This document shows positions 54,157 to 63,772 of a stretch of 64,000 bases of DNA, in pieces. The notes below the pieces were generated by a model. The model worked only from the letters and a program-made list of their open reading frames with translations, was not told where the DNA came from and ran no database searches. The DNA is from A37T11 sp964546645 (GTDB taxonomy: Bacteria; Bacteroidota; Bacteroidia; Sphingobacteriales; Sphingobacteriaceae). Made by a program: the position numbers and the translations under genes. Each line of letters begins with the position of its first letter. Positions within the stretch are counted from its first letter, which is position 1. The stretch covers positions 4,984 to 68,983 of the forward strand of contig CAZJKM010000004.1 of the NCBI GenBank assembly GCA_964546645.1, given 5' to 3'.

Positions 54157-54211
54157 TATATTTAATTAACGGTTTGGTCACGACACTGATATTTAGTAAA
54201 AAGAAGCGCTG

Positions 54212-54760
54212 ATGCAACAATCTATCCTACTAAGCGGCCCGAAGTTTCAGATTACAATACGGCGGCTGTGCCATCAGCTCATTGAAAACCATGACGACTT
54301 TTCCGGCTCTGTCGTGATCGGCATCCAACCCAGGGGTGTTTACCTGGCTGCCCGCATTGCCCGTGAACTAAAAAGCATACTCCATCTTGACCATATTGTA
54401 TCCGGAGAACTGGATATCACTTTTTTCAGAGACGACTTCAGACGCAAAGGTAGTGGCCCGCTGGTTCCCAGTACCACCAATATTGATTTTATAGTGGAGA
54501 ATAAGAAAGTGGTACTGGTCGACGATGTATTATGGACAGGCCGCACGATCCGTTCTGCACTCGACGCCATCCAGTCGTTCGGAAGGCCGCAGAAGGTGGA
54601 ATTACTCACATTGGTGGACCGGCGTTTTTCCCGTCACCTTCCTATTGAACCAGACTACATCGGCATACAGGTAGATACAATCGACTCGCAAAAGGTACTT
54701 GTGAGCTGGCAGGAGACAGATGGTATTGATGAAATAAAATTGCTCACCGAAAAGGAATAA
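54212..54760 (+). CDS. pyrR: PyrR-type phosphoribosyltransferase / regulator
   Basis: A 182-residue type I PRTase. Motifs: GSVVIGIQPRGVYLAARIA, the PRPP-binding VVLVDDVLWTGRTIRSAL and the PyrR-like DITFFRDDFRRKG. It could act as uracil phosphoribosyltransferase and/or an RNA-binding regulator of pyr genes. The short leader has no visible attenuator, so its mode of regulation here is open. pyrB starts 12 bases downstream. Confidence 0.92.
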   Translation: MQQSILLSGPKFQITIRRLCHQLIENHDDFSGSVVIGIQPRGVYLAARIARELKSILHLDHIVSGELDITFFRDDFRRKGSGPLVPSTTNIDFIVENKKVVLVDDVLWTGRTIRSALDAIQSFGRPQKVELLTLVDRRFSRHLPIEPDYIGIQVDTIDSQKVLVSWQETDGIDEIKLLTEKE

Positions 54761-54772
54761 GCAGATACATTC

Positions 54773-55711
54773 ATGGCAGTAACAGAACAGCAGTTAAGTA
54801 CCCGGCACTTACTGGGCATCAAAGACCTGAATGAACAGGACATTCAGCTTATTTTTGAGACAGCTGACACCTTTAAGGATATTCTTAACAGGCCCATTAA
54901 GAAAGTCCCTTCCCTGCGCGATCTGACTATCGCTAATATCTTTTTTGAGAATTCTACCCGCACACGCCTTTCGTTTGAACTGGCTGAAAAGAGGCTTTCT
55001 GCGGATGTCATCAACTTTGCCGCTTCTTCTTCTTCCGTCAGTAAGGGTGAAACACTGGTGGATACCGTTAATAATATATTAGCCATGAAAGTGGATATGG
55101 TGGTCATGCGGCACCCTTATCCCGGAGCCGGTGTATTTCTAAGCCGTCATATCGGTGCACAGATTGTCAATGCCGGTGACGGCGCACACGAACATCCGAC
55201 GCAGGCACTGCTCGATGCCTTTTCCATCCGCGAGCGGTATGGCGATGTTGCCGGGAAAAAAGTAGCCATCATCGGAGACATCCTCCATTCCCGGGTAGCC
55301 CTCTCCAACATCCTCTGTCTGCAGAAACTGGGGGCTGAGGTAATGGTATGCGGCCCCACCACCCTGATACCAAAACATATTCACTCATTGGGAGTAAAAA
55401 CAGAACACAACCTGATAAAAGCATTGGAGTGGTGTGATGTCGCAAACATGTTACGCATTCAGCTGGAGCGCCAGGATATCAGTTATTTTCCGTCGCTGCG
55501 CGAATACACCATGCTGTACGGACTGAACAAACAAATCCTCAACAGCCTTAGCAAGGAGATCACGATTATGCATCCGGGGCCAATTAATCGTGGGGTAGAA
55601 ATTACCAGTGATGTGGCAGATAGTAAACATGCCATCATCCTGAACCAGGTAGAAAACGGTGTAGCCATACGGATGGCTGTGTTATATCTGCTGGCCGGCA
55701 AGCACAACTAA
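54773..55711 (+). CDS. pyrB: Aspartate carbamoyltransferase catalytic subunit
   Basis: A 312-residue enzyme joining carbamoyl phosphate and aspartate in pyrimidine synthesis. Motifs: FFENSTRTRLSFE (carbamoyl-phosphate site), SSSVSKGETLVDTV, RHPYPGAGVFL, GDGAHEHPTQALLDAF and MHPGPINRGVEI. No pyrI regulatory chain follows. Operon with pyrR. Confidence 0.97.
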   Translation: MAVTEQQLSTRHLLGIKDLNEQDIQLIFETADTFKDILNRPIKKVPSLRDLTIANIFFENSTRTRLSFELAEKRLSADVINFAASSSSVSKGETLVDTVNNILAMKVDMVVMRHPYPGAGVFLSRHIGAQIVNAGDGAHEHPTQALLDAFSIRERYGDVAGKKVAIIGDILHSRVALSNILCLQKLGAEVMVCGPTTLIPKHIHSLGVKTEHNLIKALEWCDVANMLRIQLERQDISYFPSLREYTMLYGLNKQILNSLSKEITIMHPGPINRGVEITSDVADSKHAIILNQVENGVAIRMAVLYLLAGKHN

Positions 55712-55843
55712 TACGGACGGCATGCTATTTGCAGCGTTTGCTTCAAAGCAAGTTATCAACAGTTGTGAATTATTAGTGCGGATAACTATTCTTTTTCCGT
55801 GTATTTTAGCAAAAGCAGAACAACAGAAGATTTGAATAATACT

Positions 55844-58800
55844 ATGTTTCAAAAACACTGGCTGATCAGTTTGACAATCAGCATCTTTATCAGCACACAC
55901 GTAATTGCGCAGCAAAGCGCCTGGCAAGAACTGAACCAGGCCTACAAAAGCGGCATTGAATTGTATGAACACGGCAAATATGCTGCCGCCTACAAACAGT
56001 TTGATAAAGTAGAGCTATCCCGTATCAAATCCACTATCCAGGAAGACGAACAGGAGACGATCAGTCTGCTGAAAGAAAATGCCCGGTTTTACCAGGCAGT
56101 CTGCGCACTCGAACTGGGAATGCATCATGCCGAAGAACAGTTTCATAAGTTTATCCGGGATTTCCCGACCAGTGCCAACGCCAAAGCTGCCTACTATCAG
56201 GTGGGCCGCTCCTATTTTGCCCAGCGTAATTACCCGAAAGCCATCGAATGGTTCAGCAAACTGGAATCAGGGAACTTAAGCGGACGTGAAAACACCGAAT
56301 ACCGCTTTAAATTGGGCTACTCGTTGTTTATGACTAAGGACTACCAGGCAGCAAAGCCTCTTTTTGAGCGATTGAAGGATGAAAACAATGCATTTACAGA
56401 ATCATCGGTTTACTACTATGCCTACCTGAGCTACCTGGACGCAGAATATAAAACAGCATTGAGCGAGTTTGAGCGGCTCAAAGGTTCCAAAACCTACGAA
56501 AACAGTTATCCTTATTATATTGCGGCCCTGTACTTTATGGACAAACGGTATGACGATGTCCTTACGTACGCCCTGCCCATCCTCCAGGACACCAAACAGG
56601 AGAACGAAACCGAGCTGTTCCGTATCGTCGGAGCCACCTATTTTGCCAAAAACGATCTGGATAAAGCGAAAGAATATTACGATAAATTCCAGCAGGCAGA
56701 TCAGGGAAAAACACAAAACAACCAGGATCATTACCAGATCGGCTATCTTGCCCACCGTTTTGGCGACGATGAGAAGGCGATCAGGGAACTGGAAAAACTG
56801 GATACAGCCGATGCTTATTACCAAAGCGGCATGATCGTATTAGGTGATTCTTTCCTGAAAACCGGCAACAAACAGAATGCCCGTAATGCCTTTTTCCGTG
56901 CATCCAAACTTGATTTTGATGCAGATCTGAAAGAAGAGGGCCTGTTTAACTATGCGAAGCTGTCGCTTGAACTGGAATTCCATCAGGTAGCCCTCGCCAG
57001 CATTCAGGAATACATGAAGACCTATCCCCGGTCCAGGCGCCCGGATGAGGCCAAAACACTGCTGGCTGAAGCACTACTCCATACGCGAAACTACCGTGAA
57101 GGCGTCAATGTCCTTGAATCCATCGACAAACGTACGCCGGAAGCCAACGCGGCATACCAGCGGGTAACTTATTACCGCGGACTTGAATTCTATAACGAGC
57201 GGGCCTTTGAGAATGCCATCTCCATGTTTATGCGCTCAGAAGCCTTCCCGATGGATCCCGAGATACAGGCGTTGGCCACATACTGGAAAGCAGAAGCGAT
57301 GTATGAGGTCCGTAAATATAAAGAAGCCGTTGCCAATTTCGATCGTTTTCTGCGTTATCCGGCAGCCAAAAGCACCGATGTATTCCATTATGCCAACTAC
57401 GCGCTGGCGTATGCTGCTTTCCGCAACGACGCGTTCAACACATCGGCCACTTACCTGGAACGTTTCCTGGCCGGCAGAGAGGCTATTGATGAGCATACCC
57501 GGAATGATGCGGTTGCCCGCCTCGCTGATTCTTATTTCTCACTGCGCCGGTACGACCGGGCAATGGAACTCTATGACCGTCTCATTAACAACAGAACCCG
57601 GTCACAGGACTATGCACTCTTCCAACGGGGAATGATCCAGGGCCTGCAGGGTAATAGCGATGCCAAACTGGGCACACTGCGCTCCTTACTGAACCAGTTT
57701 CCCAACTCCAATTATGCAGACGACGCCCATTTTGAAATTCCGTATACGTATTTCGTAATGGGCACACAGGGCCACGTAGCCAACCCGGCATTGCTGGATA
57801 CCGCTATTACCGGTCTGCAGAATATGGTAGAAGATTATCCCCGCAGCAGTTACGTCCCGCGCGCGCTGGTTACCATCGGGCTGGTTCATTTCAACAAAGG
57901 AGACAATGCAGCCGCTGAGCAGTTATTCCGGCGGGTGGTGGAGCAGTATTCCACCACACCCGAGGCCCGGCAGGCCCTGCAGTCTATCCAGAACATTTAT
58001 ATGGATAAAAACGATGCGGCAGGATTCATCAATTATGCCAACACGACCAACATCGGTAACCTGACCACTGCGGAACAGGATCAGTTTACCTTCCAGATAG
58101 CCCAGAACCTGTTTGCATCCGGCCAGTACCAGGAGACTGTTGAGGCAATAAATGCCTATTTCGATAAGTTCCCGAAACCCATACAGGAAAAATTCGCCCG
58201 CTTTATCCGGGCTGAAAGCCTCGCTAAAACAGGCAAGCCGGATGCAGCCCTGCACGACTATAATATTATTCTGAACGACTGGACCAGTGCGTACACCGAG
58301 CGTGCACTGATCAGTGTCGCGAACCTCTATCTGCAACAAAAGAAATACAACGAGGCCATCGTCCACCTGAAAAAGCTGGAGCTGACTTCCGAGTACCGCT
58401 CGCATTACGGCTTTGCTGTGACCAATCTGATGAAGTGTTATTACCACCTCAATGATTGGGATGAAACGCTGAAATACGCCCGTTTTGTACAGGATTACGA
58501 TAAAGCCTCTGAAGAGGAGAAAGCGGTAGCCAGCCTTTTTGCGGCGAAGGCTCACCTCAGCAAAGGGGATGTTGCTCCGGGGCGTAAAGAATTGGAACTG
58601 GCCGTTAAGGGTAGCCAGACGGTGACCGGCGCAGAAGCCAGGTACAAGCTGGGGCAATTACAATACGAAGCCAAAGAGTTTACAAAGGCCCAGGAAACGG
58701 CGTTCGACGTGATCAACAATATGTCATCCCACGACTATTGGGTAGCTAAGAGCTTTATCCTGCTGGCAGACACCTATATGGCACTGAAAGACGAGTTCCA

Positions 58801-58903
58801 GGCAAAAAGTACATTGGAAAGTGTCATTGAGAATTACGAAGGGGAAGACGATGTGATCCCTTCAGCGAAAGAACGGTTAGACAGATTGAATAAGAAAAAA
58901 TAA
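55844..58903 (+). CDS. Large exported TPR-repeat protein
   Basis: About 1019 residues from ATG 55844; an in-frame GTG 55799 is less likely. Signal peptide (WLISLTISIFISTHVIAQ). The whole mature chain is an array of TPR-type repeats with patterns such as YYQVGRSYFAQRNYPKAIEWF, ALYFMDKRYDDVL and ADSYFSLRRYDRAMELYDRL, giving roughly two dozen helical pairs. It is probably a periplasmic scaffold that holds envelope partners. It is the first gene of a run through tonB; the barrel gene starts three bases after its stop. Periplasmic TPR proteins also occur with Tol-Pal (CpoB), but this one is much larger. Confidence 0.88.
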   Translation: MFQKHWLISLTISIFISTHVIAQQSAWQELNQAYKSGIELYEHGKYAAAYKQFDKVELSRIKSTIQEDEQETISLLKENARFYQAVCALELGMHHAEEQFHKFIRDFPTSANAKAAYYQVGRSYFAQRNYPKAIEWFSKLESGNLSGRENTEYRFKLGYSLFMTKDYQAAKPLFERLKDENNAFTESSVYYYAYLSYLDAEYKTALSEFERLKGSKTYENSYPYYIAALYFMDKRYDDVLTYALPILQDTKQENETELFRIVGATYFAKNDLDKAKEYYDKFQQADQGKTQNNQDHYQIGYLAHRFGDDEKAIRELEKLDTADAYYQSGMIVLGDSFLKTGNKQNARNAFFRASKLDFDADLKEEGLFNYAKLSLELEFHQVALASIQEYMKTYPRSRRPDEAKTLLAEALLHTRNYREGVNVLESIDKRTPEANAAYQRVTYYRGLEFYNERAFENAISMFMRSEAFPMDPEIQALATYWKAEAMYEVRKYKEAVANFDRFLRYPAAKSTDVFHYANYALAYAAFRNDAFNTSATYLERFLAGREAIDEHTRNDAVARLADSYFSLRRYDRAMELYDRLINNRTRSQDYALFQRGMIQGLQGNSDAKLGTLRSLLNQFPNSNYADDAHFEIPYTYFVMGTQGHVANPALLDTAITGLQNMVEDYPRSSYVPRALVTIGLVHFNKGDNAAAEQLFRRVVEQYSTTPEARQALQSIQNIYMDKNDAAGFINYANTTNIGNLTTAEQDQFTFQIAQNLFASGQYQETVEAINAYFDKFPKPIQEKFARFIRAESLAKTGKPDAALHDYNIILNDWTSAYTERALISVANLYLQQKKYNEAIVHLKKLELTSEYRSHYGFAVTNLMKCYYHLNDWDETLKYARFVQDYDKASEEEKAVASLFAAKAHLSKGDVAPGRKELELAVKGSQTVTGAEARYKLGQLQYEAKEFTKAQETAFDVINNMSSHDYWVAKSFILLADTYMALKDEFQAKSTLESVIENYEGEDDVIPSAKERLDRLNKKK

Positions 58904-58906
58904 AAC

Positions 58907-60607
58907 ATGATATTGCATACAATGCGGTTGAAAGGCAGCCTGTTCCTGGGATTGATCTCCCTCTCCTGTTGTGCCCTGGCACAGCAGGCAGATTCAATTT
59001 CCCGCGGTACGATTGAGGAAATTGATGTGGTACGCGATTACCGGCCTATCCTGGCTGATGCGGTGAAGATTCGCCGCAGTCCGGATATGACCAATATACG
59101 TCCCTACCAGCCGAAGCTGGCCTATAACATCCTTGACAAGAAACTGGATATTAATACCGGTACCCGGCAGCTCGAAATACGGGAGCTCCCGCCGGTCAGG
59201 CCGGAAGCACTGCTGCATAATTATGCGAAAGTCGGTGTCGGGAATTATTCCACCCTGCTCGGGGAGGTGTATATCAATACCGGAGAAGACGTTGCTTTAC
59301 AAATGGGAGGTTTTGCCAAACACCTGAGCCAGAACGGCACACTGCCCGGACAACAGTTTTCCCAGCAGCAGCTGGCTGTTTTCGGCAGGAACGTGCTTGA
59401 CCGCGTAACGGTAAGCGGCGAACTGGGGTATTCGGGTTACGGTACCGGTTTTTACGCGTTTATAGACACGTTGTCAACCTTCAATCCCGTACCTGACAAC
59501 CAGCGTTTTAACAACATCTATTTCAACGGTGAACTGGTCAGTAATTTTGACCGTACAGATGACAGTCATCTCAGTTATTCACTGAAGGCAGATGCCTATC
59601 TGTTCAGCAACCGGTATGCCGCCCGTGAAAATTCGGTCGCGTTCAGCGGTTACCTGAACAAGCAGATCCAGGCATTCCATATCGGTGCCAACATCGCTGC
59701 CGATTTCACATCGGTAAAGGACCGGGCCTACTCCCTCGGTAACCATATTATCCAGCTCCATCCGTATATCCGCTTTCAGGGGGCGAACTATAAACTGACC
59801 CTGGGGGCCAACTTTGTGGCAGAGCCGGGCGATTCAACGCGTACCAACCTCTTCCCCACCGGCGAAGTGGAACTGGGACTGATACCTGAATACGTCAGTG
59901 TATTCGGCGGTATCAAAGGAGGTGTTGTCAAGACTTCCCTGCGTGACCTGGCGACGGAAAACCCGTTCCTCGCAGAAAATATATCCATCATCAACACCGT
60001 AGAGCGACTGCACATCTATGGAGGTATCAAGGGCAATGCCGGCGCTACGTTTAACTATAAGGCAACGGCCTTCTGGAAAAAAGTGGATGATATGCCTTTC
60101 TTTGTCAATACCCCCCATGATGCTGGTAATCCTTCCCGGTTTGAGGTGATCTACGACCGGGGTAACGGCGGCACAAAGGTAGCGGGCCTGGAAGGCGAGG
60201 TGAACCTGCGCATATCAGAAACATTTGTCCTCGGTGGTAAGCTGAACATTTTCGACTACAATACTGCGACGGAAATCCGTGCATGGCATATGCCGGAGTT
60301 CAGGATGGAAGCCAACGCACGTATCAATATCAGTGAAAAATTCTATCTGAACGGCGACCTGCTTTTCAACGGGCAAACATATGCCAGGCCATACAGTGTC
60401 CCAGGCACGGTGCCGGCACCGACGGCACCAATAGCCTTAGCCATTCCGGCTTTTGCCGATCTGAGCGCCGGTGCTGAATACCGGTTTACCAGCCAGTTTG
60501 GCGTATACATCCGTCTTAACAATATATTGGGTAACACCTACGAGCGTTACCTCTACTATCCACGATTAGGGACTAACTTTTTTGGAGGTGTTAATTTTTC
60601 CTTTTAA
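58907..60607 (+). CDS. Plugless TonB-receptor-like beta-barrel
   Basis: A 566-residue outer-membrane protein. Signal peptide (SLFLGLISLSCCALAQ). Right after it, residues 36-45 read IEEIDVVRDY, similar to a TonB box. No plug domain follows; barrel-like strands begin near 105 (YAKVGVGNYSTLLGEVYIN) and continue to the end (RLGTNFFGGVNFSF). It resembles the barrel half of TonB-dependent receptors. Being beside TPR, SPOR, ExbBD and TonB genes, it may be the outer-membrane end of a dedicated energised complex. ATG 58922 is an alternative start. Confidence 0.82.
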   Translation: MILHTMRLKGSLFLGLISLSCCALAQQADSISRGTIEEIDVVRDYRPILADAVKIRRSPDMTNIRPYQPKLAYNILDKKLDINTGTRQLEIRELPPVRPEALLHNYAKVGVGNYSTLLGEVYINTGEDVALQMGGFAKHLSQNGTLPGQQFSQQQLAVFGRNVLDRVTVSGELGYSGYGTGFYAFIDTLSTFNPVPDNQRFNNIYFNGELVSNFDRTDDSHLSYSLKADAYLFSNRYAARENSVAFSGYLNKQIQAFHIGANIAADFTSVKDRAYSLGNHIIQLHPYIRFQGANYKLTLGANFVAEPGDSTRTNLFPTGEVELGLIPEYVSVFGGIKGGVVKTSLRDLATENPFLAENISIINTVERLHIYGGIKGNAGATFNYKATAFWKKVDDMPFFVNTPHDAGNPSRFEVIYDRGNGGTKVAGLEGEVNLRISETFVLGGKLNIFDYNTATEIRAWHMPEFRMEANARINISEKFYLNGDLLFNGQTYARPYSVPGTVPAPTAPIALAIPAFADLSAGAEYRFTSQFGVYIRLNNILGNTYERYLYYPRLGTNFFGGVNFSF

Positions 60608-60643
60608 CCAAAAGCGATGTTAACTTTGCTGTACTGAAAAAGA

Positions 60644-61672
60644 ATGATGATAAACTTGGGTCACTATATTGCCGATGTACTGAAACAGCATAACGAAGCG
60701 GCTGTTCCGGAGATAGGACTGTTTCAGTCGGCGCGCGTCCCCGCCAGCTATGATAAAGCGACAGACAGCTTTATTCCGCCGCGGCGACGGGTGACTCTTG
60801 TAGCAGGCACGGGCTCTGTATTGCCGCTGGCAAAGGTGATACAGGAACAGGAACAGGTCAGTGAAGAAGATGCCCACCGGCTCATTTCTGAGGCGGTGCA
60901 ACAAGTGCGGACCTTTCTGCAAAACGGCGGTTCCGCAGCCCTGAAAGGCATCGGCGAGTTGTCGTTGCAGAACGGGGAGTTCCTGCTGCGTGCCACGGAT
61001 ATCCCTGACCCCGGCCTGCAACCGGTATCCCGGCAAATTTTTCCGGAACTACCGCTCCAAACGGTCATTCCGGAGGATACCGGAACGGAAGGAATCGTAA
61101 AGAAAGAAATAACCACAGGAACAGAACCGGATGAGCCGGAGGTGGCTGCTACCGAAGAGCGGCCTTCCCGTTTGTGGATATGGCTACTGACGCTCATTGT
61201 AGTAGCCGGAGGGGCATTTGCTGTATGGAAGTACGTACTGCAGGGACAAAGGAACCAGCAAACCGCCGGTCAGACAACTCCGGCTGTGCTCTCCGATACA
61301 GCAATGGACACCGCTATTACGATTGACGCCATCGCGGACAGTGCTTCCCATGTCAGCGATACGCTGGCTGCTGACGGTACCGGAACCACCCTGCCGGATA
61401 CGGTAAAAACAGCGACAGGGCTACCACCCGGAACGGTCACGTATGAGATCATCATCGCGTCCTTTAAAACCTTACCGGAAGCGGACGAGTATGTTAACAG
61501 GCTGAATAAAAAAGGGTACAGTATGCGGGTGATCGACAGTAAAATGCCCGGGAACCGGAAAAAAGTTAGTTACAGCTCTCATCTGAAAGAAGATGACGCC
61601 TATCAGGAACTGGCCCGCGTTCAGAAGCAGTTTGTGGCGGATGCCTGGCTGTTCAGGCTCGTACATGATTAG
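60644..61672 (+). CDS. HU-like (CCDC81 type) / transmembrane / SPOR domain protein
   Basis: A 342-residue protein. Residues about 1-130 match the HU-CCDC81-like domain seen at the N-terminus of Bacteroidota SPOR proteins (LGHYIADVLKQHNEAAVPEIGLF, SEEDAHRLISEAVQQVRTFL, LKGIGELSLQ). One membrane helix lies at about 177-199. A Thr/Asp-rich periplasmic linker leads to a SPOR domain at about 262-340 (YEIIIASFKTLPEADEYVNRLNKKGYSM), which binds denuded septal peptidoglycan. The HU-like part faces the cytoplasm and could contact the nucleoid or a partner protein. Co-transcribed with exbB. Confidence 0.88.
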   Translation: MMINLGHYIADVLKQHNEAAVPEIGLFQSARVPASYDKATDSFIPPRRRVTLVAGTGSVLPLAKVIQEQEQVSEEDAHRLISEAVQQVRTFLQNGGSAALKGIGELSLQNGEFLLRATDIPDPGLQPVSRQIFPELPLQTVIPEDTGTEGIVKKEITTGTEPDEPEVAATEERPSRLWIWLLTLIVVAGGAFAVWKYVLQGQRNQQTAGQTTPAVLSDTAMDTAITIDAIADSASHVSDTLAADGTGTTLPDTVKTATGLPPGTVTYEIIIASFKTLPEADEYVNRLNKKGYSMRVIDSKMPGNRKKVSYSSHLKEDDAYQELARVQKQFVADAWLFRLVHD

Positions 61673-61720
61673 AGAGATTAGGAAAAACAGATAAAAACAA
61701 CAAGATAACCGTTTAATACT

Positions 61721-62416
61721 ATGTTACTATTACAGACAGACACGTCACCATTATTGGACACCGTAGCCACCGCCGTACAAACCGTACAGCAAACGGAACC
61801 GCTGCGATTTATAGACCTGCTGATTAAGGGAGGCTGGATCATGGTCCCTATTGCCTTGCTGGCATTTATCGGGCTGGTCATTTTTGTTGAACGGTATCTT
61901 ACTATACGGAAAGCATCCAAATACGACTCAAGCCTGATGGTGCAGATCAAGCAAAGCGTGCTATCGGGCAAACTGGAAGCCGCCCTGGCAGTGTGCCGCA
62001 GCAACAACAGTCCGCTGAGTCGCATGCTGCAAAAGGGATTATTGCGGGTAGGCCGCCCGATCAAAGACATTGAAAACGCCATTGAGGGCGTCGGTAAACT
62101 GGAAGTGGCCAAACTGGAAAAGAACATCAACATCCTGGGTATCATTGCCGGTATCGCCCCCATGATGGGCTTCATAGGTACCATTCTGGGTGTGATTATG
62201 ATATTCCGCGATGTAGAAATTGCGGGGGGTATTGACGTCGCTGCCGTTGCAGGAGGTCTGTATGTAAAAATGGTGTCATCGGCATCCGGACTGATCATCG
62301 GTATCACCGCTTATGTGGGATACCATATCCTGACCATGATGGTTGATCGCCTGATCCTGCGCATGGAAAATGATGCGGTTGAATTTGTGGACCTGCTGGA
62401 CGAACCGGGAAGCTGA
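61721..62416 (+). CDS. exbB: ExbB/TolQ-type proton channel subunit
   Basis: A 231-residue MotA/TolQ/ExbB-family protein. An N-terminal periplasmic segment is followed by a first membrane helix (GWIMVPIALLAFIGLVIFVERYL), a cytoplasmic region with SRMLQKGLLRVGRPIKDIENAIEG, and two membrane helices with LGIIAGIAPMMGFIGTILGVIMIF and MVSSASGLIIGITAYVGYHIL. Three helices and length fit ExbB. With ExbD it turns the proton gradient into force on TonB. Confidence 0.93.
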   Translation: MLLLQTDTSPLLDTVATAVQTVQQTEPLRFIDLLIKGGWIMVPIALLAFIGLVIFVERYLTIRKASKYDSSLMVQIKQSVLSGKLEAALAVCRSNNSPLSRMLQKGLLRVGRPIKDIENAIEGVGKLEVAKLEKNINILGIIAGIAPMMGFIGTILGVIMIFRDVEIAGGIDVAAVAGGLYVKMVSSASGLIIGITAYVGYHILTMMVDRLILRMENDAVEFVDLLDEPGS

Positions 62417-62459
62417 TCGTCTACAGTGATTGGAAAAGTAGAAGATTTGAAGATTAATC

Positions 62460-62867
62460 ATGAATTTACGCAAACGAAGTAACCGTCCCGCCGCTGAGGT
62501 GCACACCGCCGCCCTGAACGATATCATGTTCATGCTGCTGTTGTTTTTCCTGCTGGCGGCTGCGGTATCCAATCCACAGGTGGTGAAATTGCTGCTACCT
62601 AAATCCAGTGCCGGGGAGCAGTCGGTCGCCAAGAAAACGATCACCGTTTCCATCACAAAGGATCTGAAATATTACATTGATAAACAGGAAGTGCCGGCAA
62701 ACGACCTGCAGGCGAGACTCCAGGGATATGTGCATGAGGGCCAGGAACTGATGATCATGCTGTATGTCGATAATTCCGTCGCCATACAGGATGTCATAGC
62801 TGTTATGGATGTTGCCAACAAACTGAAAATAAGGGTGTGGCTGGCAACAGAACCTGCTCCAAGATAA
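62460..62867 (+). CDS. exbD: ExbD/TolR-type biopolymer transport protein
   Basis: A 135-residue ExbD/TolR protein: cytosolic start RSNRPAAEVHTAALNDIMFMLLLFFLLAAAV with the conserved Asp before the single membrane helix, then a periplasmic peptidoglycan-facing domain with KTITVSITKDLKYYIDKQEV and VIAVMDVANKLKIRVWLAT. It forms the proton channel with the upstream ExbB. Confidence 0.93.
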   Translation: MNLRKRSNRPAAEVHTAALNDIMFMLLLFFLLAAAVSNPQVVKLLLPKSSAGEQSVAKKTITVSITKDLKYYIDKQEVPANDLQARLQGYVHEGQELMIMLYVDNSVAIQDVIAVMDVANKLKIRVWLATEPAPR

Positions 62868-62947
62868 CCGTAACATATTGGGAACAAAGGTTGACGGTTG
62901 TGAATACGTTGATTACCTTTGTTATTAATTAATAAGTACAGGAAATA

Positions 62948-63763
62948 ATGAGTTACTACCCATATCAGGAAGAAAACAATTACCCCAAAGCCATGTGGAT
63001 TTCTGCTGGAGTGATGGGTGCTTTTCTGCTGATCAGTTTCTTCATCTATATCGGTTCACCCCTGCGGGAGTTCGGCATGGGTGGCATGATCGTGAATTAC
63101 GGTACCGCCGAAGAAGGAATGGGGAGTGATCTCATGAGCCTGGAGGAGCCGTCTACCGATCCGAATGCGAATCAGACCCGGCCGGATCGGGTAGAGCCTG
63201 ACCTGTCGCCCACTCCGACAGCCTCTCACCAGGAAAGTGATAAGGCAGTAGTGACCCAGGACGTGGAAGAGGCTCCGGCCGTGGTCACCAAAGAAAAAAA
63301 GACGAACCCCACTCCCGTAGCTACCGCTGAAAAGAAAGAAAGTAAGCCCACCATTAACCCGAACGCCCTGTACACCGGCAAGAAAAACCAAGGTACCGGT
63401 ACGGGTGATGGTACCGGCAACGTTCCGGGCAACCAGGGCAGCCGGGATGGCAGCAACATGTCCCCCGATTACGGGGAAGGCGGTTCCGGCTTCGGCACGG
63501 AAGGACTGCCCAACCGATCATTCGAAGTACGTCCCCAGGTAGAAGATGACGGCCAGCAATCGGGCCGGGTTGCTGTAGAGATCGTAGTGAACCGGAACGG
63601 CGTTGTCACCAGTGCCCGTCCGGGCGTAAAAGGAACGACCCTTCCTGACGCGTCGTTATGGGAGAAGTGCCGTCAGGCTGCCCTTGCTTCCCGCTTCAAC
63701 AGCATGCCAAGCGGCCCCGACCTGATGAAAGGGACATTGGTATTTAATTTTAAGGTTAAGTAG
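62948..63763 (+). CDS. TonB-family energy transducer
   Basis: A 271-residue protein: one N-terminal membrane helix (MWISAGVMGAFLLISFFIYIG), a long Pro/Glu/Lys- and then Gly/Asn-rich linker across the periplasm, and a C-terminal TonB fold at about 190-271 (GRVAVEIVVNRNGVVTSARPGV, SLWEKCRQAALASRF). The linker is low-complexity and could span the envelope to the barrel encoded at 58907. Last gene of the co-directional run; an octamer repeat follows. Confidence 0.9.
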   Translation: MSYYPYQEENNYPKAMWISAGVMGAFLLISFFIYIGSPLREFGMGGMIVNYGTAEEGMGSDLMSLEEPSTDPNANQTRPDRVEPDLSPTPTASHQESDKAVVTQDVEEAPAVVTKEKKTNPTPVATAEKKESKPTINPNALYTGKKNQGTGTGDGTGNVPGNQGSRDGSNMSPDYGEGGSGFGTEGLPNRSFEVRPQVEDDGQQSGRVAVEIVVNRNGVVTSARPGVKGTTLPDASLWEKCRQAALASRFNSMPSGPDLMKGTLVFNFKVK

Positions 63764-63772
63764 GGAGGGAAT

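Noticed and set aside
54157..54211. PyrR attenuator in the pyrR leader
   Set aside because: No stem-loop with T-run or competing stem could be drawn in the roughly 50 bases.
53891..54220. A 109-residue version of the small membrane protein
   Set aside because: The first 56 residues come from AT-rich promoter DNA and cover the start of pyrR; the 53-residue form from ATG 54052 fits the lmo0937 family.
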